The notes under the pieces were generated by a model. That model was not told the origin of the DNA. It worked only from the letters and a program-made list of their open reading frames with translations, and did no database searches. This document shows, piece by piece, positions 43,783 through 50,979 of a stretch of 50,979 bases of DNA. How positions within the stretch are numbered: the first letter of the stretch is position 1; every line of letters starts with the position of its first letter. The position numbers and the translations under genes are program-made. Origin of the DNA: Natronohydrobacter sp. (lineage in GTDB: Bacteria; Pseudomonadota; Alphaproteobacteria; Rhodobacterales; Rhodobacteraceae); NCBI GenBank assembly GCA_020832585.1, contig JAFIEL010000007.1, positions 1-50,979 of the forward strand, given 5' to 3'.

Positions 43783-44832
43783 ATGTCAACGATATACGAC
43801 GTTGCAGATCGCGCTGGCGTATCTGCGAAGACTGTTTCGCGCGTTCTGAATGGCGATGGCCCTGTTGGCGAAAAAACGCGCGCACGGGTTAATCAAGCGA
43901 TCCGCGAACTTGGCTATGTGCCCTCACAGGCCGCGCGGATGATGCGCTCGAACAAATCCGGGTTGATCGGACTGATCACAGGGGCGATCTCGCGCAATGC
44001 CGAACCGACCGAACCCACTGGGCTGCCGGATCTGCATATCGTGCAAGGTATTCAGGCCCATATGGCCGCACAGGGCATGACGCTGATGATCGCCGATACC
44101 GGTGGCGCGCAAGACCGCGTGAAACCCTTGATCCAGACGTTTCAGGAACATCGGGTCGAAGGCTTGATCTACGTTGCCGATTACCACCGCGAGGTTGACT
44201 TGTCGGATGCTCTCGCCAGTTGCCCGGTGCATCTGGTCAATTGCTATGACGCAACAGGGCGCCCCTGCGTGCTGCCCGATGATCGTGGGGGCCAGCATGC
44301 ATTGACGAAACGGCTTGTTGCGCATGGCCATCGTCGCATTGCCTATGTCACGCTTGACCGGGATATGGACGCGACGCGGTTGCGTTCTCAGGGCTACCGG
44401 GATGCGTTGGCGCAAGCCGGGATCGGTTTTGACCCGGCACTTCTGAACGAAGGGCACAAGCAAGAGGCACCCGATGCCAATGCCTGTCTGGCCCGCGCGA
44501 TTGACCATCTGCTTGAGTTGTCGACCCCACCAACAGTGATCTGCTGCGGCAATGATGAAATGGCCTTGCGTCTGTATGGGCATCTGCGGCGGCGCGGGAT
44601 GCGGGTTCCCGAGGAAATCTCCATTGCAGGCTATGACAATTACCGCGCCATCGCCGAGACGCTGTTTCCGCCACTGACCACAGTTGAACTGCCCTACCGC
44701 GTGATGGGCGAGCGCGTTGCCGCTAGGCTTCTGGCGCAAATCGCCTCTGGCACGCCACCTGTCGATGATCTGTGCGAACTGACCGCGTCACCTGTTGTCT
44801 GGCGAGACTCGGTCACAGCCATCCAAACCTGA
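43783..44832 (+). CDS. LacI-family transcriptional regulator
   Basis: The 349-residue regulator has an N-terminal HTH (IYDVADRAGVSAKTVSRVLNGDG, residues 4-26) and hinge helix (PSQAARMMRSNKSGLIGLI). The sugar-binding periplasmic-type domain ends with PEEISIAGYDNYRAIAETLFPPLTTVELPY. It should repress the downstream importer until its sugar ligand binds. The gene lies 25 bp before the binding-protein gene, and the operator upstream suggests autoregulation. Confidence 0.9.
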   Translation: MSTIYDVADRAGVSAKTVSRVLNGDGPVGEKTRARVNQAIRELGYVPSQAARMMRSNKSGLIGLITGAISRNAEPTEPTGLPDLHIVQGIQAHMAAQGMTLMIADTGGAQDRVKPLIQTFQEHRVEGLIYVADYHREVDLSDALASCPVHLVNCYDATGRPCVLPDDRGGQHALTKRLVAHGHRRIAYVTLDRDMDATRLRSQGYRDALAQAGIGFDPALLNEGHKQEAPDANACLARAIDHLLELSTPPTVICCGNDEMALRLYGHLRRRGMRVPEEISIAGYDNYRAIAETLFPPLTTVELPYRVMGERVAARLLAQIASGTPPVDDLCELTASPVVWRDSVTAIQT

Positions 44833-44857
44833 ATTCAGTCTCAAAAGGGAGGACACC

Positions 44858-46117
44858 ATGAAACTGAGGTATCTTGTCGCCTGTACAGCGGCGGCGCAAA
44901 CTCTGACCATTGGCGCAGCATTCGCGCAGACCCCTCTGACCATGTGGTATCATGGCGCGGGCAACGAGGTCGAAAGCGCCATCATCAATCAGATCGTGGC
45001 CGATTTCAACGCCAGCCAGTCAGACTGGTCCGTCTCCCTCGAAAGCTTCCCGCAAGGGGCTTACAACGACTCTGTCGTCGCCGCGGCGCTTGCAGGCAAT
45101 TTGCCCGACATTCTGGATGTGGACGGCCCTGTCATGCCCAACTGGGCTTGGGCGGGATACATGCAGCCCCTGCCGCTGGACGAAGCCGTGATCGCGGATT
45201 TCCTGCCGGGCACCAAGGGCTATTGGGATGGCCAGCTTTATTCCATCGGACTTTGGGACGCCGCCGTGGCGCTGGTCACACGTCAATCCACGCTGGATAC
45301 GCTGGGCCTGCGCACCCCGACGCTGGCAGAGCCGTGGAGCGGTGAGGAATTCATGGCCGCCCTCGATGCGGCCAAGGCCGCTGGCAACTGGGACTACGCT
45401 TTCGATCCCGGTATGGCCTGGACCGGGGAATGGTACCCTTATGCCTTCTCGCCCTTCCTGCAAAGCTTCGGCGGCGATATTGTCGATCGCAGCACCTATC
45501 AGAGCGCCGATGGTGTGCTGAATGGTGATGCGGCCATGGCGTTCGGGGAATGGTGGCAATCGCTGTTCACGGGCGGCTTTGCGCCGGGCACCAGCCAGGA
45601 CCCCGCAGCGCGCGACAATGGCTTCATCGAAGGGCGCTATGCGTTTTCGTGGAATGGCAACTGGGCCGCACTGAATGCGCTGAATGCATTCGACGACACC
45701 CTGTTCCTGCCTGCGCCCGATTTCGGCAATGGCCCGAAAATCGGCGCGGCAAGCTGGCAGTTCGGGGTTTCCGGCACATCCCAGCACCCCGAAGGCGCAG
45801 CGGCCTTTATCGAGTTTGCCTTGCAGGACGAATACCTTGCGGCCTTCTCGAATGGAATCGGCCTGATCCCCGCCACGGCCTCTGCCGCTGCAATGACCGA
45901 GAACTATGCCGAAGGTGGTGCGATGGCCGTATTCTTCGCGTTGAGCGAAGCGCAAGCACTCGTGCGCCCTGTGACACCGGGCTATGTCGTGCAGGCCAAG
46001 GTGTTTGAGAAAGCCCTGGCTGACATCGCCAATGGCGCGGATGTGGCCGATACACTGGATGCTGCAGTCGACGAGATCGACGCCGATATCGCGCGCAACA
46101 GCGGCTACGGCCACTAA
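44858..46117 (+). CDS. Carbohydrate ABC transporter substrate-binding protein (family 1)
   Basis: The 419-residue secreted protein has a signal peptide (about 1-23, YLVACTAAAQTLTIGAAFAQ) and then the SBP family 1 fold: LTMWYHGAGNEVESAIINQIVADFNAS, LPDILDVDGPVMPNWAWAGYMQPL and FSWNGNWAALNAL. AAAFIEFALQDEYLAAFSNGIGLIPAT is the conserved C-lobe. ATG 44858 follows AGGGAGGA. It probably binds an oligosaccharide or disaccharide; the linked glycosidase suggests a fructose-containing sugar. Confidence 0.88.
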   Translation: MKLRYLVACTAAAQTLTIGAAFAQTPLTMWYHGAGNEVESAIINQIVADFNASQSDWSVSLESFPQGAYNDSVVAAALAGNLPDILDVDGPVMPNWAWAGYMQPLPLDEAVIADFLPGTKGYWDGQLYSIGLWDAAVALVTRQSTLDTLGLRTPTLAEPWSGEEFMAALDAAKAAGNWDYAFDPGMAWTGEWYPYAFSPFLQSFGGDIVDRSTYQSADGVLNGDAAMAFGEWWQSLFTGGFAPGTSQDPAARDNGFIEGRYAFSWNGNWAALNALNAFDDTLFLPAPDFGNGPKIGAASWQFGVSGTSQHPEGAAAFIEFALQDEYLAAFSNGIGLIPATASAAAMTENYAEGGAMAVFFALSEAQALVRPVTPGYVVQAKVFEKALADIANGADVADTLDAAVDEIDADIARNSGYGH

Positions 46118-46124
46118 GCCTCTA

Positions 46125-46152
46125 TCTGCGCGCCTGCAACAAGGCGCGCAGA
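46125..46152 (+). terminator. Stem-loop between binding-protein gene and first permease gene
   Basis: TCTGCGCGCC (46125-46134), 8-nt loop, GGCGCGCAGA (46143-46152) form a perfect 10-bp stem 8 nt after the binding-protein stop, followed by CCCTTTCCC. It is an intercistronic attenuator or RNA 3'-end stabiliser candidate. Confidence 0.65.
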
Positions 46153-46183
46153 CCCTTTCCCACTAGCAGGAAAAGGCACTCCC

Positions 46184-47254
46184 ATGTCCTCGAAACTGAC
46201 CACATCAAACCGCGCAGGCTGGGCCTTCGCGGCACCGGGGATCGTGTTGATCGCGACCTTCATCATCGTGCCGTTTTTCTTTGCATTCGCGTTATCGCTG
46301 ACCAACCAGCGGCTGATTTCACCCAACCCCACGCAATATGTGGGCTTGCAGAATTACCGCGACATGCTGTCGTTGTCTGTGCTGCAGCTGGCGCCTGAGC
46401 GCGACGCTGCAGGTCAGATCCTGCGCGACGCGGACGGAACGCCGAGTTATCCCCGCGTGCGCGACATCACCCGCAACCCCGATTTTCCGCAATATCGCGG
46501 CATGCGCGAATGGTTCCGTGTGCATCTGGGCGACACGGCGCATGTTGTGATCGCGCGCGACGTGGTGTTCATGAAGGCGCTGGTCAACACGGTCACTTTC
46601 GTTCTGGTCGTGGCACCTGTTCAGGGTGGTCTGGCGCTGATCCTTGCGCTTCTGGTCAATCAGAAACTGCGAGGGATCACGGTGTTCCGGGCGGTGTATT
46701 TCATGCCCGTGGTCGTGTCGATCGTGGTCGTGTCGCTCTTGTGGCGGTTCATCTATTCTCCTGATGGGGGCTTGCTGAACAACCTTCTGTCGGGGCTTAC
46801 CTTCGGGGCATTCCAGCCCGTCAACTGGCTGGGCAATCCCGACACGGCGCTGCCTGCGATCATGGGCATGTCGATCTGGCAGGCTGTCGGCTTTCATATG
46901 GTGATCTGGCTGTCGGGCCTGCAAACCATCAGCCCCACCCTGTATGAAGCAGCCGAGATCGAGGGCGCGTCGAAATGGCAAACCTTCCGCTATGTGACAT
47001 GGCCGGGCTTGCGGCATACGGCGGTGCTGGTGCTGATCGTGATCACGATGCAGGCCTTCGCACTGTTTGCCCAGATCGATGTGATGACGCGCGGCGGCCC
47101 GCTGGACAGCACACAAACACTGGTCTTTCAGGCGGTCGAGCGTGGGTATGGCAAACAGGACATCTCCGGCGGGGCGACCATCAGCGTGGTGTTGTTCCTG
47201 ATCGTGCTGACCATCTCGCTGGTGCAACGCTGGCTGACCAGAGAAAGGGCATAA
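46184..47254 (+). CDS. Sugar ABC transporter permease (MalF/UgpA type)
   Basis: The 356-residue permease has a first helix at about 14-36, then an unusually long periplasmic segment (about 40-120) before the second helix. The transporter domain follows, with the EAA loop YEAAEIEGASKWQTFRYVTWPGL. The usual MalF/UgpA-type sugar permease is nearer 290-310 residues; the extra length is in the first loop, as in MalF and AglF-like proteins. It is separated from the next permease gene by a single base. Confidence 0.87.
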   Translation: MSSKLTTSNRAGWAFAAPGIVLIATFIIVPFFFAFALSLTNQRLISPNPTQYVGLQNYRDMLSLSVLQLAPERDAAGQILRDADGTPSYPRVRDITRNPDFPQYRGMREWFRVHLGDTAHVVIARDVVFMKALVNTVTFVLVVAPVQGGLALILALLVNQKLRGITVFRAVYFMPVVVSIVVVSLLWRFIYSPDGGLLNNLLSGLTFGAFQPVNWLGNPDTALPAIMGMSIWQAVGFHMVIWLSGLQTISPTLYEAAEIEGASKWQTFRYVTWPGLRHTAVLVLIVITMQAFALFAQIDVMTRGGPLDSTQTLVFQAVERGYGKQDISGGATISVVLFLIVLTISLVQRWLTRERA

Positions 47255-47255
47255 G

Positions 47256-48134
47256 ATGGCTGTCATTTCCCCCGACAATCACGGCTTGCGGCTGGCTGTG
47301 CGCTATGCCGTGCTGGTGCTGATCGCGATCATTTTCGTCTTTCCGCTGGTCTTCATGGTCATGTCCAGCCTGAAACCCGACCAGCAATTGTTGGCCGACA
47401 CATCCAGCCTGCGGGCGTTCCTGCCGGTGGGCGATGTCAGTCTGAACAATTACAGCAAGGCATTCCAGCGCGCGCCAATCGGGTTGTTCGTGTTCAATTC
47501 GGTGCTGGTCACAGGACTGACCGTGCTGTTGTGCCTGCTGGTCTGCTCCATGGCAGGGTTTGCCTTCGTCTATTTGAACTGGCGCGGGCGCGACCTGTTC
47601 TTGTCGGTGATCCTTGCCACACTGATCGTGCCGTTTGAAACCATCGCCATTCCACTTTTGCTGCTGGTGTCGAAACTGCCCTGGATCGGCTGGGAGGGCG
47701 TCACGATTGGCTGGCTCAACAGCTACCGGGTGCAGATCATCCCTTGGATCGCGGATGCGCTGACGATCTTCCTGTTTGTCCAATACTTCAAGGGCCTGCC
47801 GCGCGAGTTGATCGAAGCCGCGCGCGTTGAAGGGGCGACATGGTTCCAGATCTACTGGCGCGTGGTCATGCCCCTGTCCGGCCCGGTGCTGGCGACGGCC
47901 GCAATCCTGAAATTCCTCGTCATGTATAACCAATACCTGTGGCCCCTGATCGTGGTCCAACAGGAGCAATACCGCCCTGTCATGGTCGGGTTGCAATACT
48001 TCTTCCAACTCAACATCGCCTGGGGCGAGGTCATGGCGTACCTGACCATGATCACTGTGCCGGTGCTGGCCTTCTATCTGGCCTTGCAGCGCGCCTTCAT
48101 CGCCTCGATCGCGTCAACTGGTGTGAAAGGATAA
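47256..48134 (+). CDS. Sugar ABC transporter permease (MalG/UgpE type)
   Basis: The 292-residue permease has an N-terminal helix (about 10-35), the MalG-type segment VFPLVFMVMSSLKPDQQLL, and the EAA loop ELIEAARVEGATWFQIYWRVVMPLSGP. It forms the channel with the preceding MalF-type protein. The glycosidase gene starts 5 bp later. Confidence 0.88.
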   Translation: MAVISPDNHGLRLAVRYAVLVLIAIIFVFPLVFMVMSSLKPDQQLLADTSSLRAFLPVGDVSLNNYSKAFQRAPIGLFVFNSVLVTGLTVLLCLLVCSMAGFAFVYLNWRGRDLFLSVILATLIVPFETIAIPLLLLVSKLPWIGWEGVTIGWLNSYRVQIIPWIADALTIFLFVQYFKGLPRELIEAARVEGATWFQIYWRVVMPLSGPVLATAAILKFLVMYNQYLWPLIVVQQEQYRPVMVGLQYFFQLNIAWGEVMAYLTMITVPVLAFYLALQRAFIASIASTGVKG

Positions 48135-48139
48135 CCGAC

Positions 48140-49135
48140 ATGGTTCTCGCTCTCGAACAACAATGGATCTGGGATAGCTGGTATGCCCATGATGGTGACA
48201 AGTGGCATGTCTTCTTTCTGAAAGCCGACAAATCCCTGATTAACCCTGAGCTGCGGCATTTCAATGTGACGCAGGGCCATGCGGTCAGCGACGATCTGGT
48301 GAATTGGGATCATCTGGGCACTAGTCTGGCCCCCGCACCCGGCCCGGCCTGGGACGATTTCACTACATGGACCGGGTCCGTGGTGCGCGATGATTCAGGG
48401 CTGTGGCATCTGTTCTACACGGGCACATCCAAGGCCGATGAGGGCCTGTATCAGCGCATCGGTCATGCCACGTCGGACGATCTGCACAACTGGCAGCGCG
48501 CGGGCGATGGCCTGTGTCTGGACCTGACCGGACCAACTGCCGCTGCCTACGAGGCTGATCTCGCCAAGGGCTTCTGGCATGACCGCGCCATGCGCGACCC
48601 TTGGGTCATGCGCGACCCGGACGGAAAAGGCTGGCTGATGTATTTCACGGGCCGCGCGCCGGGGATTGCCGAGCCAAATGCAGGTGGCGCGATCGGCTTT
48701 GCCACATCGGATGACCTGATGACATGGACCCTGCAACCGCCTGTCTTTGTCGGCGGCTACGGGCAACTGGAAGTGCCGCAGGTGTTCGAGGTCGCAGGCC
48801 GCTGGTATTGCCTGTTCTGCACCGCTGCCGAGCATTTCTCCAAAGCGCAGGCCGCAGCGATCCCCGCTGGCCCTGTCACGGGCACCCATTACCTGATCGG
48901 CGATAACCCGCGCGGGCCGTGGACCATTGCGCCGGGACCGTTTCTGGACGGTGCGCTGCCCTGCCGTCGCTACGCGGCGCGGATTGTTGAAACCGACGCA
49001 GGTTTGCGCATCATGGGGTTTGCCGACAGGGGCGCGGATGGGCAGTTTCAGGGCGTCATCCTAGATCCAGAGCCTGTCGAAGTGCTGGAAGATGGCCGGC
49101 TGATCGTACGCGCCCACCCTCAGGCGGCGGAGTAG
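48140..49135 (+). CDS. Cytoplasmic GH32/GH68-like (five-blade propeller) glycosidase
   Basis: The 331-residue protein has no signal peptide. It shows the three acidic positions of clan GH-J enzymes at the expected spacing: Asp12 in WIWDSW (nucleophile), Asp153 in MRDPW (the RDP motif) and Glu211 in QLEVPQ (acid/base). Repeated propeller strands such as GLWHLFYTGTS and GWLMYFTGRA support the fold. The C-terminal beta-sandwich of normal GH32 enzymes is missing. Clan GH-J acts on fructosides such as sucrose or fructans; GH43-like activity is an alternative. It lies inside the importer operon, so it probably splits the imported sugar. Confidence 0.75.
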   Translation: MVLALEQQWIWDSWYAHDGDKWHVFFLKADKSLINPELRHFNVTQGHAVSDDLVNWDHLGTSLAPAPGPAWDDFTTWTGSVVRDDSGLWHLFYTGTSKADEGLYQRIGHATSDDLHNWQRAGDGLCLDLTGPTAAAYEADLAKGFWHDRAMRDPWVMRDPDGKGWLMYFTGRAPGIAEPNAGGAIGFATSDDLMTWTLQPPVFVGGYGQLEVPQVFEVAGRWYCLFCTAAEHFSKAQAAAIPAGPVTGTHYLIGDNPRGPWTIAPGPFLDGALPCRRYAARIVETDAGLRIMGFADRGADGQFQGVILDPEPVEVLEDGRLIVRAHPQAAE

Positions 49136-49139
49136 GACC

Positions 49140-50210
49140 ATGGCTGACGTGAGCTTGAAAGAGATCCGCAAATCATATGGTGCGGTTGATGTGATCAAGG
49201 GCGTGGATATCGACATCAAGGATGGCGAATTCTGCGTCTTTGTCGGCCCGTCGGGCTGCGGCAAATCCACGCTTTTGCGCATGATCGCTGGGCTGGAGGA
49301 TATCTCGGGCGGCACGCTGTCCATTGGCGGGCGCGTGGTCAATGACATCACCCCCAAAGAGCGCGGCGTGGGCATGGTGTTCCAGTCCTACGCCATATTT
49401 CCGCACATGACCGTGCGCGAGAATATCGCCTTTGGCCTGACCATTTCGGGCGCGTCAAGGGCCGAAAAGGACGCCAAGGTGCAGGACGCCGCGCGCATCC
49501 TGCAAATGGAACATCTGCTGGACCGTCGCCCCAGCCAGTTATCGGGCGGGCAACGCCAGCGCGTCGCCATTGGTCGCGCCATCGTGCGCAAGCCCAATGT
49601 GTTTCTGTTTGATGAGCCGCTCTCGAACCTCGATGCTGCGCTGCGCATGGACATGCGCATGGAAATCGGCAAGCTGCACCGCCAGCTTGATGCGACGATG
49701 ATCTATGTGACACATGATCAGGTCGAAGCGATGACCTTGGCCGACAAGATCGTGGTGCTGAAGGAAGGCCACGTCATGCAGATAGGTGCGCCGATGGATC
49801 TGTATCACAACCCCGAAAACCTGTTTGTCGCAGGGTTTCTGGGTGCTCCATCCATGAACTTTCTGACCGTGGATGTGCTGGATGTGCAAGGGCAGGAAGC
49901 GAAAGTTGCGCATCCTGCGATGGACCCCGTTGTGCTGAACACCAAGGGCCGCGCCATCATCAAAGGCAGCCATGCCGTGATGGGGCTGCGCCCGCAATAC
50001 CTGTCAGCAGATGGCAAGGGCGCGGGACTGGTCGAGGGCAAGGTTGTGGTCGCCGAACGGCTGGGCAGCGAAACCGTGGCCGATCTGGTGCTGCGCGACG
50101 GCACCAACCTGATGGCGACCTTTTCAGAAGATCGCGTCTTCACCCCCGATCAGGCCGTCGCGCTGCGCTTCGACCCCGCAGCGGCGCATCTGTTCCCGCC
50201 CGAGGGCTAG
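49140..50210 (+). CDS. Sugar ABC transporter ATPase (MalK/UgpC type)
   Basis: The 356-residue ATPase has Walker A GPSGCGKS at 36-43, Q-loop MVFQSYAIFPHMTV, signature LSGGQRQRVAIGRAI, Walker B VFLFDEPLSNLD and switch His in YVTHDQVEA. The C-terminal TOBE/regulatory domain (about 240-355) is typical of MalK/UgpC. It completes the importer, whose other parts are the family 1 binding protein and the two permeases, and is the last gene of the operon. Confidence 0.9.
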   Translation: MADVSLKEIRKSYGAVDVIKGVDIDIKDGEFCVFVGPSGCGKSTLLRMIAGLEDISGGTLSIGGRVVNDITPKERGVGMVFQSYAIFPHMTVRENIAFGLTISGASRAEKDAKVQDAARILQMEHLLDRRPSQLSGGQRQRVAIGRAIVRKPNVFLFDEPLSNLDAALRMDMRMEIGKLHRQLDATMIYVTHDQVEAMTLADKIVVLKEGHVMQIGAPMDLYHNPENLFVAGFLGAPSMNFLTVDVLDVQGQEAKVAHPAMDPVVLNTKGRAIIKGSHAVMGLRPQYLSADGKGAGLVEGKVVVAERLGSETVADLVLRDGTNLMATFSEDRVFTPDQAVALRFDPAAAHLFPPEG

Positions 50211-50979
50211 GCCTTCAGCGTGGTCGGGCACACGGCCTGCGGATACGAAGTGGCGCAGTCTCAGTCGGGTCTTTGCCCTTCGCGTCACACGCCCCCGCCC
50301 CCTCAATCAGTGTTGTCCGAATATCCCTTTGCCTTGAGCTCATCGCTCAGATCAACCGAGCCACCTCTGGCCATCGACCGTCTATCGTCTTGCACGGCCT
50401 GTTCGCGGGCGGATTTCAGGGACGGGATGACACGCGGGCCAAGGGTTAAGTCTTGCTGCCCGATGAGATCACCCCAAATTTCAGCACAGCACCGGGACCG
50501 CTTTTGCAAATTGTTCGAAAACCGGACCGCAGGGCAAACCGGCAGATAACCAGCATGGCAAGTGAACTCATAAGATGAATGGCGCACCCAAGCGGTAGAA
50601 GATGAGAACTGGCAAGTTGTTTTAAAACGATAGGTTACGGTGGCAGGAATTTGGTTGAGTGCCTTAGGGCTGCGAGATCATCGCTAGGAACGTCGACTGG
50701 CCCCGCGCCGCTCGAAATCGGCCGAGTTTGAGTCCCCCGAGCTCGCCTGTCGCGACGACGAGATCCCGTTCTGGGGAACAGGGCCTCCCCCTCGGGCTCG
50801 TCGGGGCGGGCCGCCAAGTTACCTCTGTCTCAAATCCTACCGCACCTTCGGAACCGCTCAGTTCCAAATCGACGGCCGCTCGCGAAGTGCATGGCTGAGA
50901 ATGCGTGATTTGAACCGGCCCTTATTTAACAGGTCGCTGAAATAGTCCCCGAGCCGGAACGCTGTCCCTTCATTTGGGC
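50211..50979. other. Terminal stretch with no confident gene
   Basis: About 770 bases after the ATPase gene. No hairpin terminator is clear. Open frames of 60-109 codons occur on both strands without a convincing ribosome site. Base composition and codon use after about 50460 look less regular than in the flanking operon, which suggests decayed or non-coding DNA. Confidence 0.4.
50303..50587 (-). CDS. Possible small hypothetical protein
   Basis: A 94-residue open frame. Its last part (IPSLKSAREQAVQDDRRSMARGG, then DLSDELKAKGYSDNTD) has a protein-like composition, whereas the first half, rich in Cys, looks random. The true start may be internal. I do not recognise a family, and it may not be expressed. 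Confidence 0.2.
   Translation of the reverse strand: MRHSSYEFTCHAGYLPVCPAVRFSNNLQKRSRCCAEIWGDLIGQQDLTLGPRVIPSLKSAREQAVQDDRRSMARGGSVDLSDELKAKGYSDNTD

Noticed and set aside
1-50979. CRISPR arrays, insertion-sequence ends, integrases
   Set aside because: No regularly spaced repeats, transposase motifs or paired terminal repeats were found on reading both strands.

Overview
The window is a GC-rich chromosomal segment from an alphaproteobacterium, most likely of the Rhodobacteraceae (Rhodobacterales). The grounds are the codon bias, the housekeeping cluster miaB-phoH-ybeY-corC-lnt, the alphaproteobacterial-type rhamnose cluster with a fused RhaD aldolase/dehydrogenase, and the style of the transport operons. 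No phage, complete insertion sequence, CRISPR array, rRNA or tRNA was found.

Region 1 (1-14.5 kb) is core metabolism: the end of miaB, phoH, ybeY, a CBS-domain CorC-like protein and lnt; convergent deoA; a hotdog thioesterase; an EamA exporter; an SRAP/YedK protein; purD facing away from xseA; then a minus-strand set sseA-GNAT-aminotransferase, with zapE divergent from it.

Region 2 (14.5-22.3 kb) is a self-contained corrinoid uptake operon behind a well-conserved cobalamin riboswitch. It encodes an outer-membrane receptor (BtuB), a binding protein, permease and ATPase (BtuF/C/D), the corrinoid amidohydrolase CbiZ, and a private energising module ExbB-ExbD-ExbD-TonB. The second ExbD has Asn where the proton-carrying Asp of the transmembrane helix should be, while the first ExbD keeps Asp. 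This is the most intriguing feature of the window.

Region 3 (22.3-29.5 kb) holds a GntR/FCD regulator, a divergent Asp/Glu/hydantoin-type racemase, and a dipeptide-type ABC importer. The same ATTGT-TG-ACAAT operator lies in front of both the racemase and the importer's binding-protein gene, so the three units look like one regulon.

Region 4 (29.9-40.5 kb) is a complete L-rhamnose locus: rhaR-rhaS-rhaT-rhaP-rhaQ-rhaU-rhaK on the minus strand, and rhaD-rhaI divergent. The shared promoter region carries two facing arrays of a TGATTG hexamer spaced at exactly 10 bp.

Region 5 (40.5-43.3 kb) holds a broken small membrane gene, a DUF4395 protein, and a ChrA chromate transporter preceded by a short PadR-like regulator.

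Region 6 (43.7-50.2 kb) is a LacI-controlled carbohydrate ABC importer: regulator, binding protein, two permeases, a cytoplasmic five-blade-propeller glycosidase (GH32/GH68-like) and an MsmK/UgpC-type ATPase. A sigma70-like promoter overlaps a double LacI-type operator. The last 770 bp hold no convincing gene.
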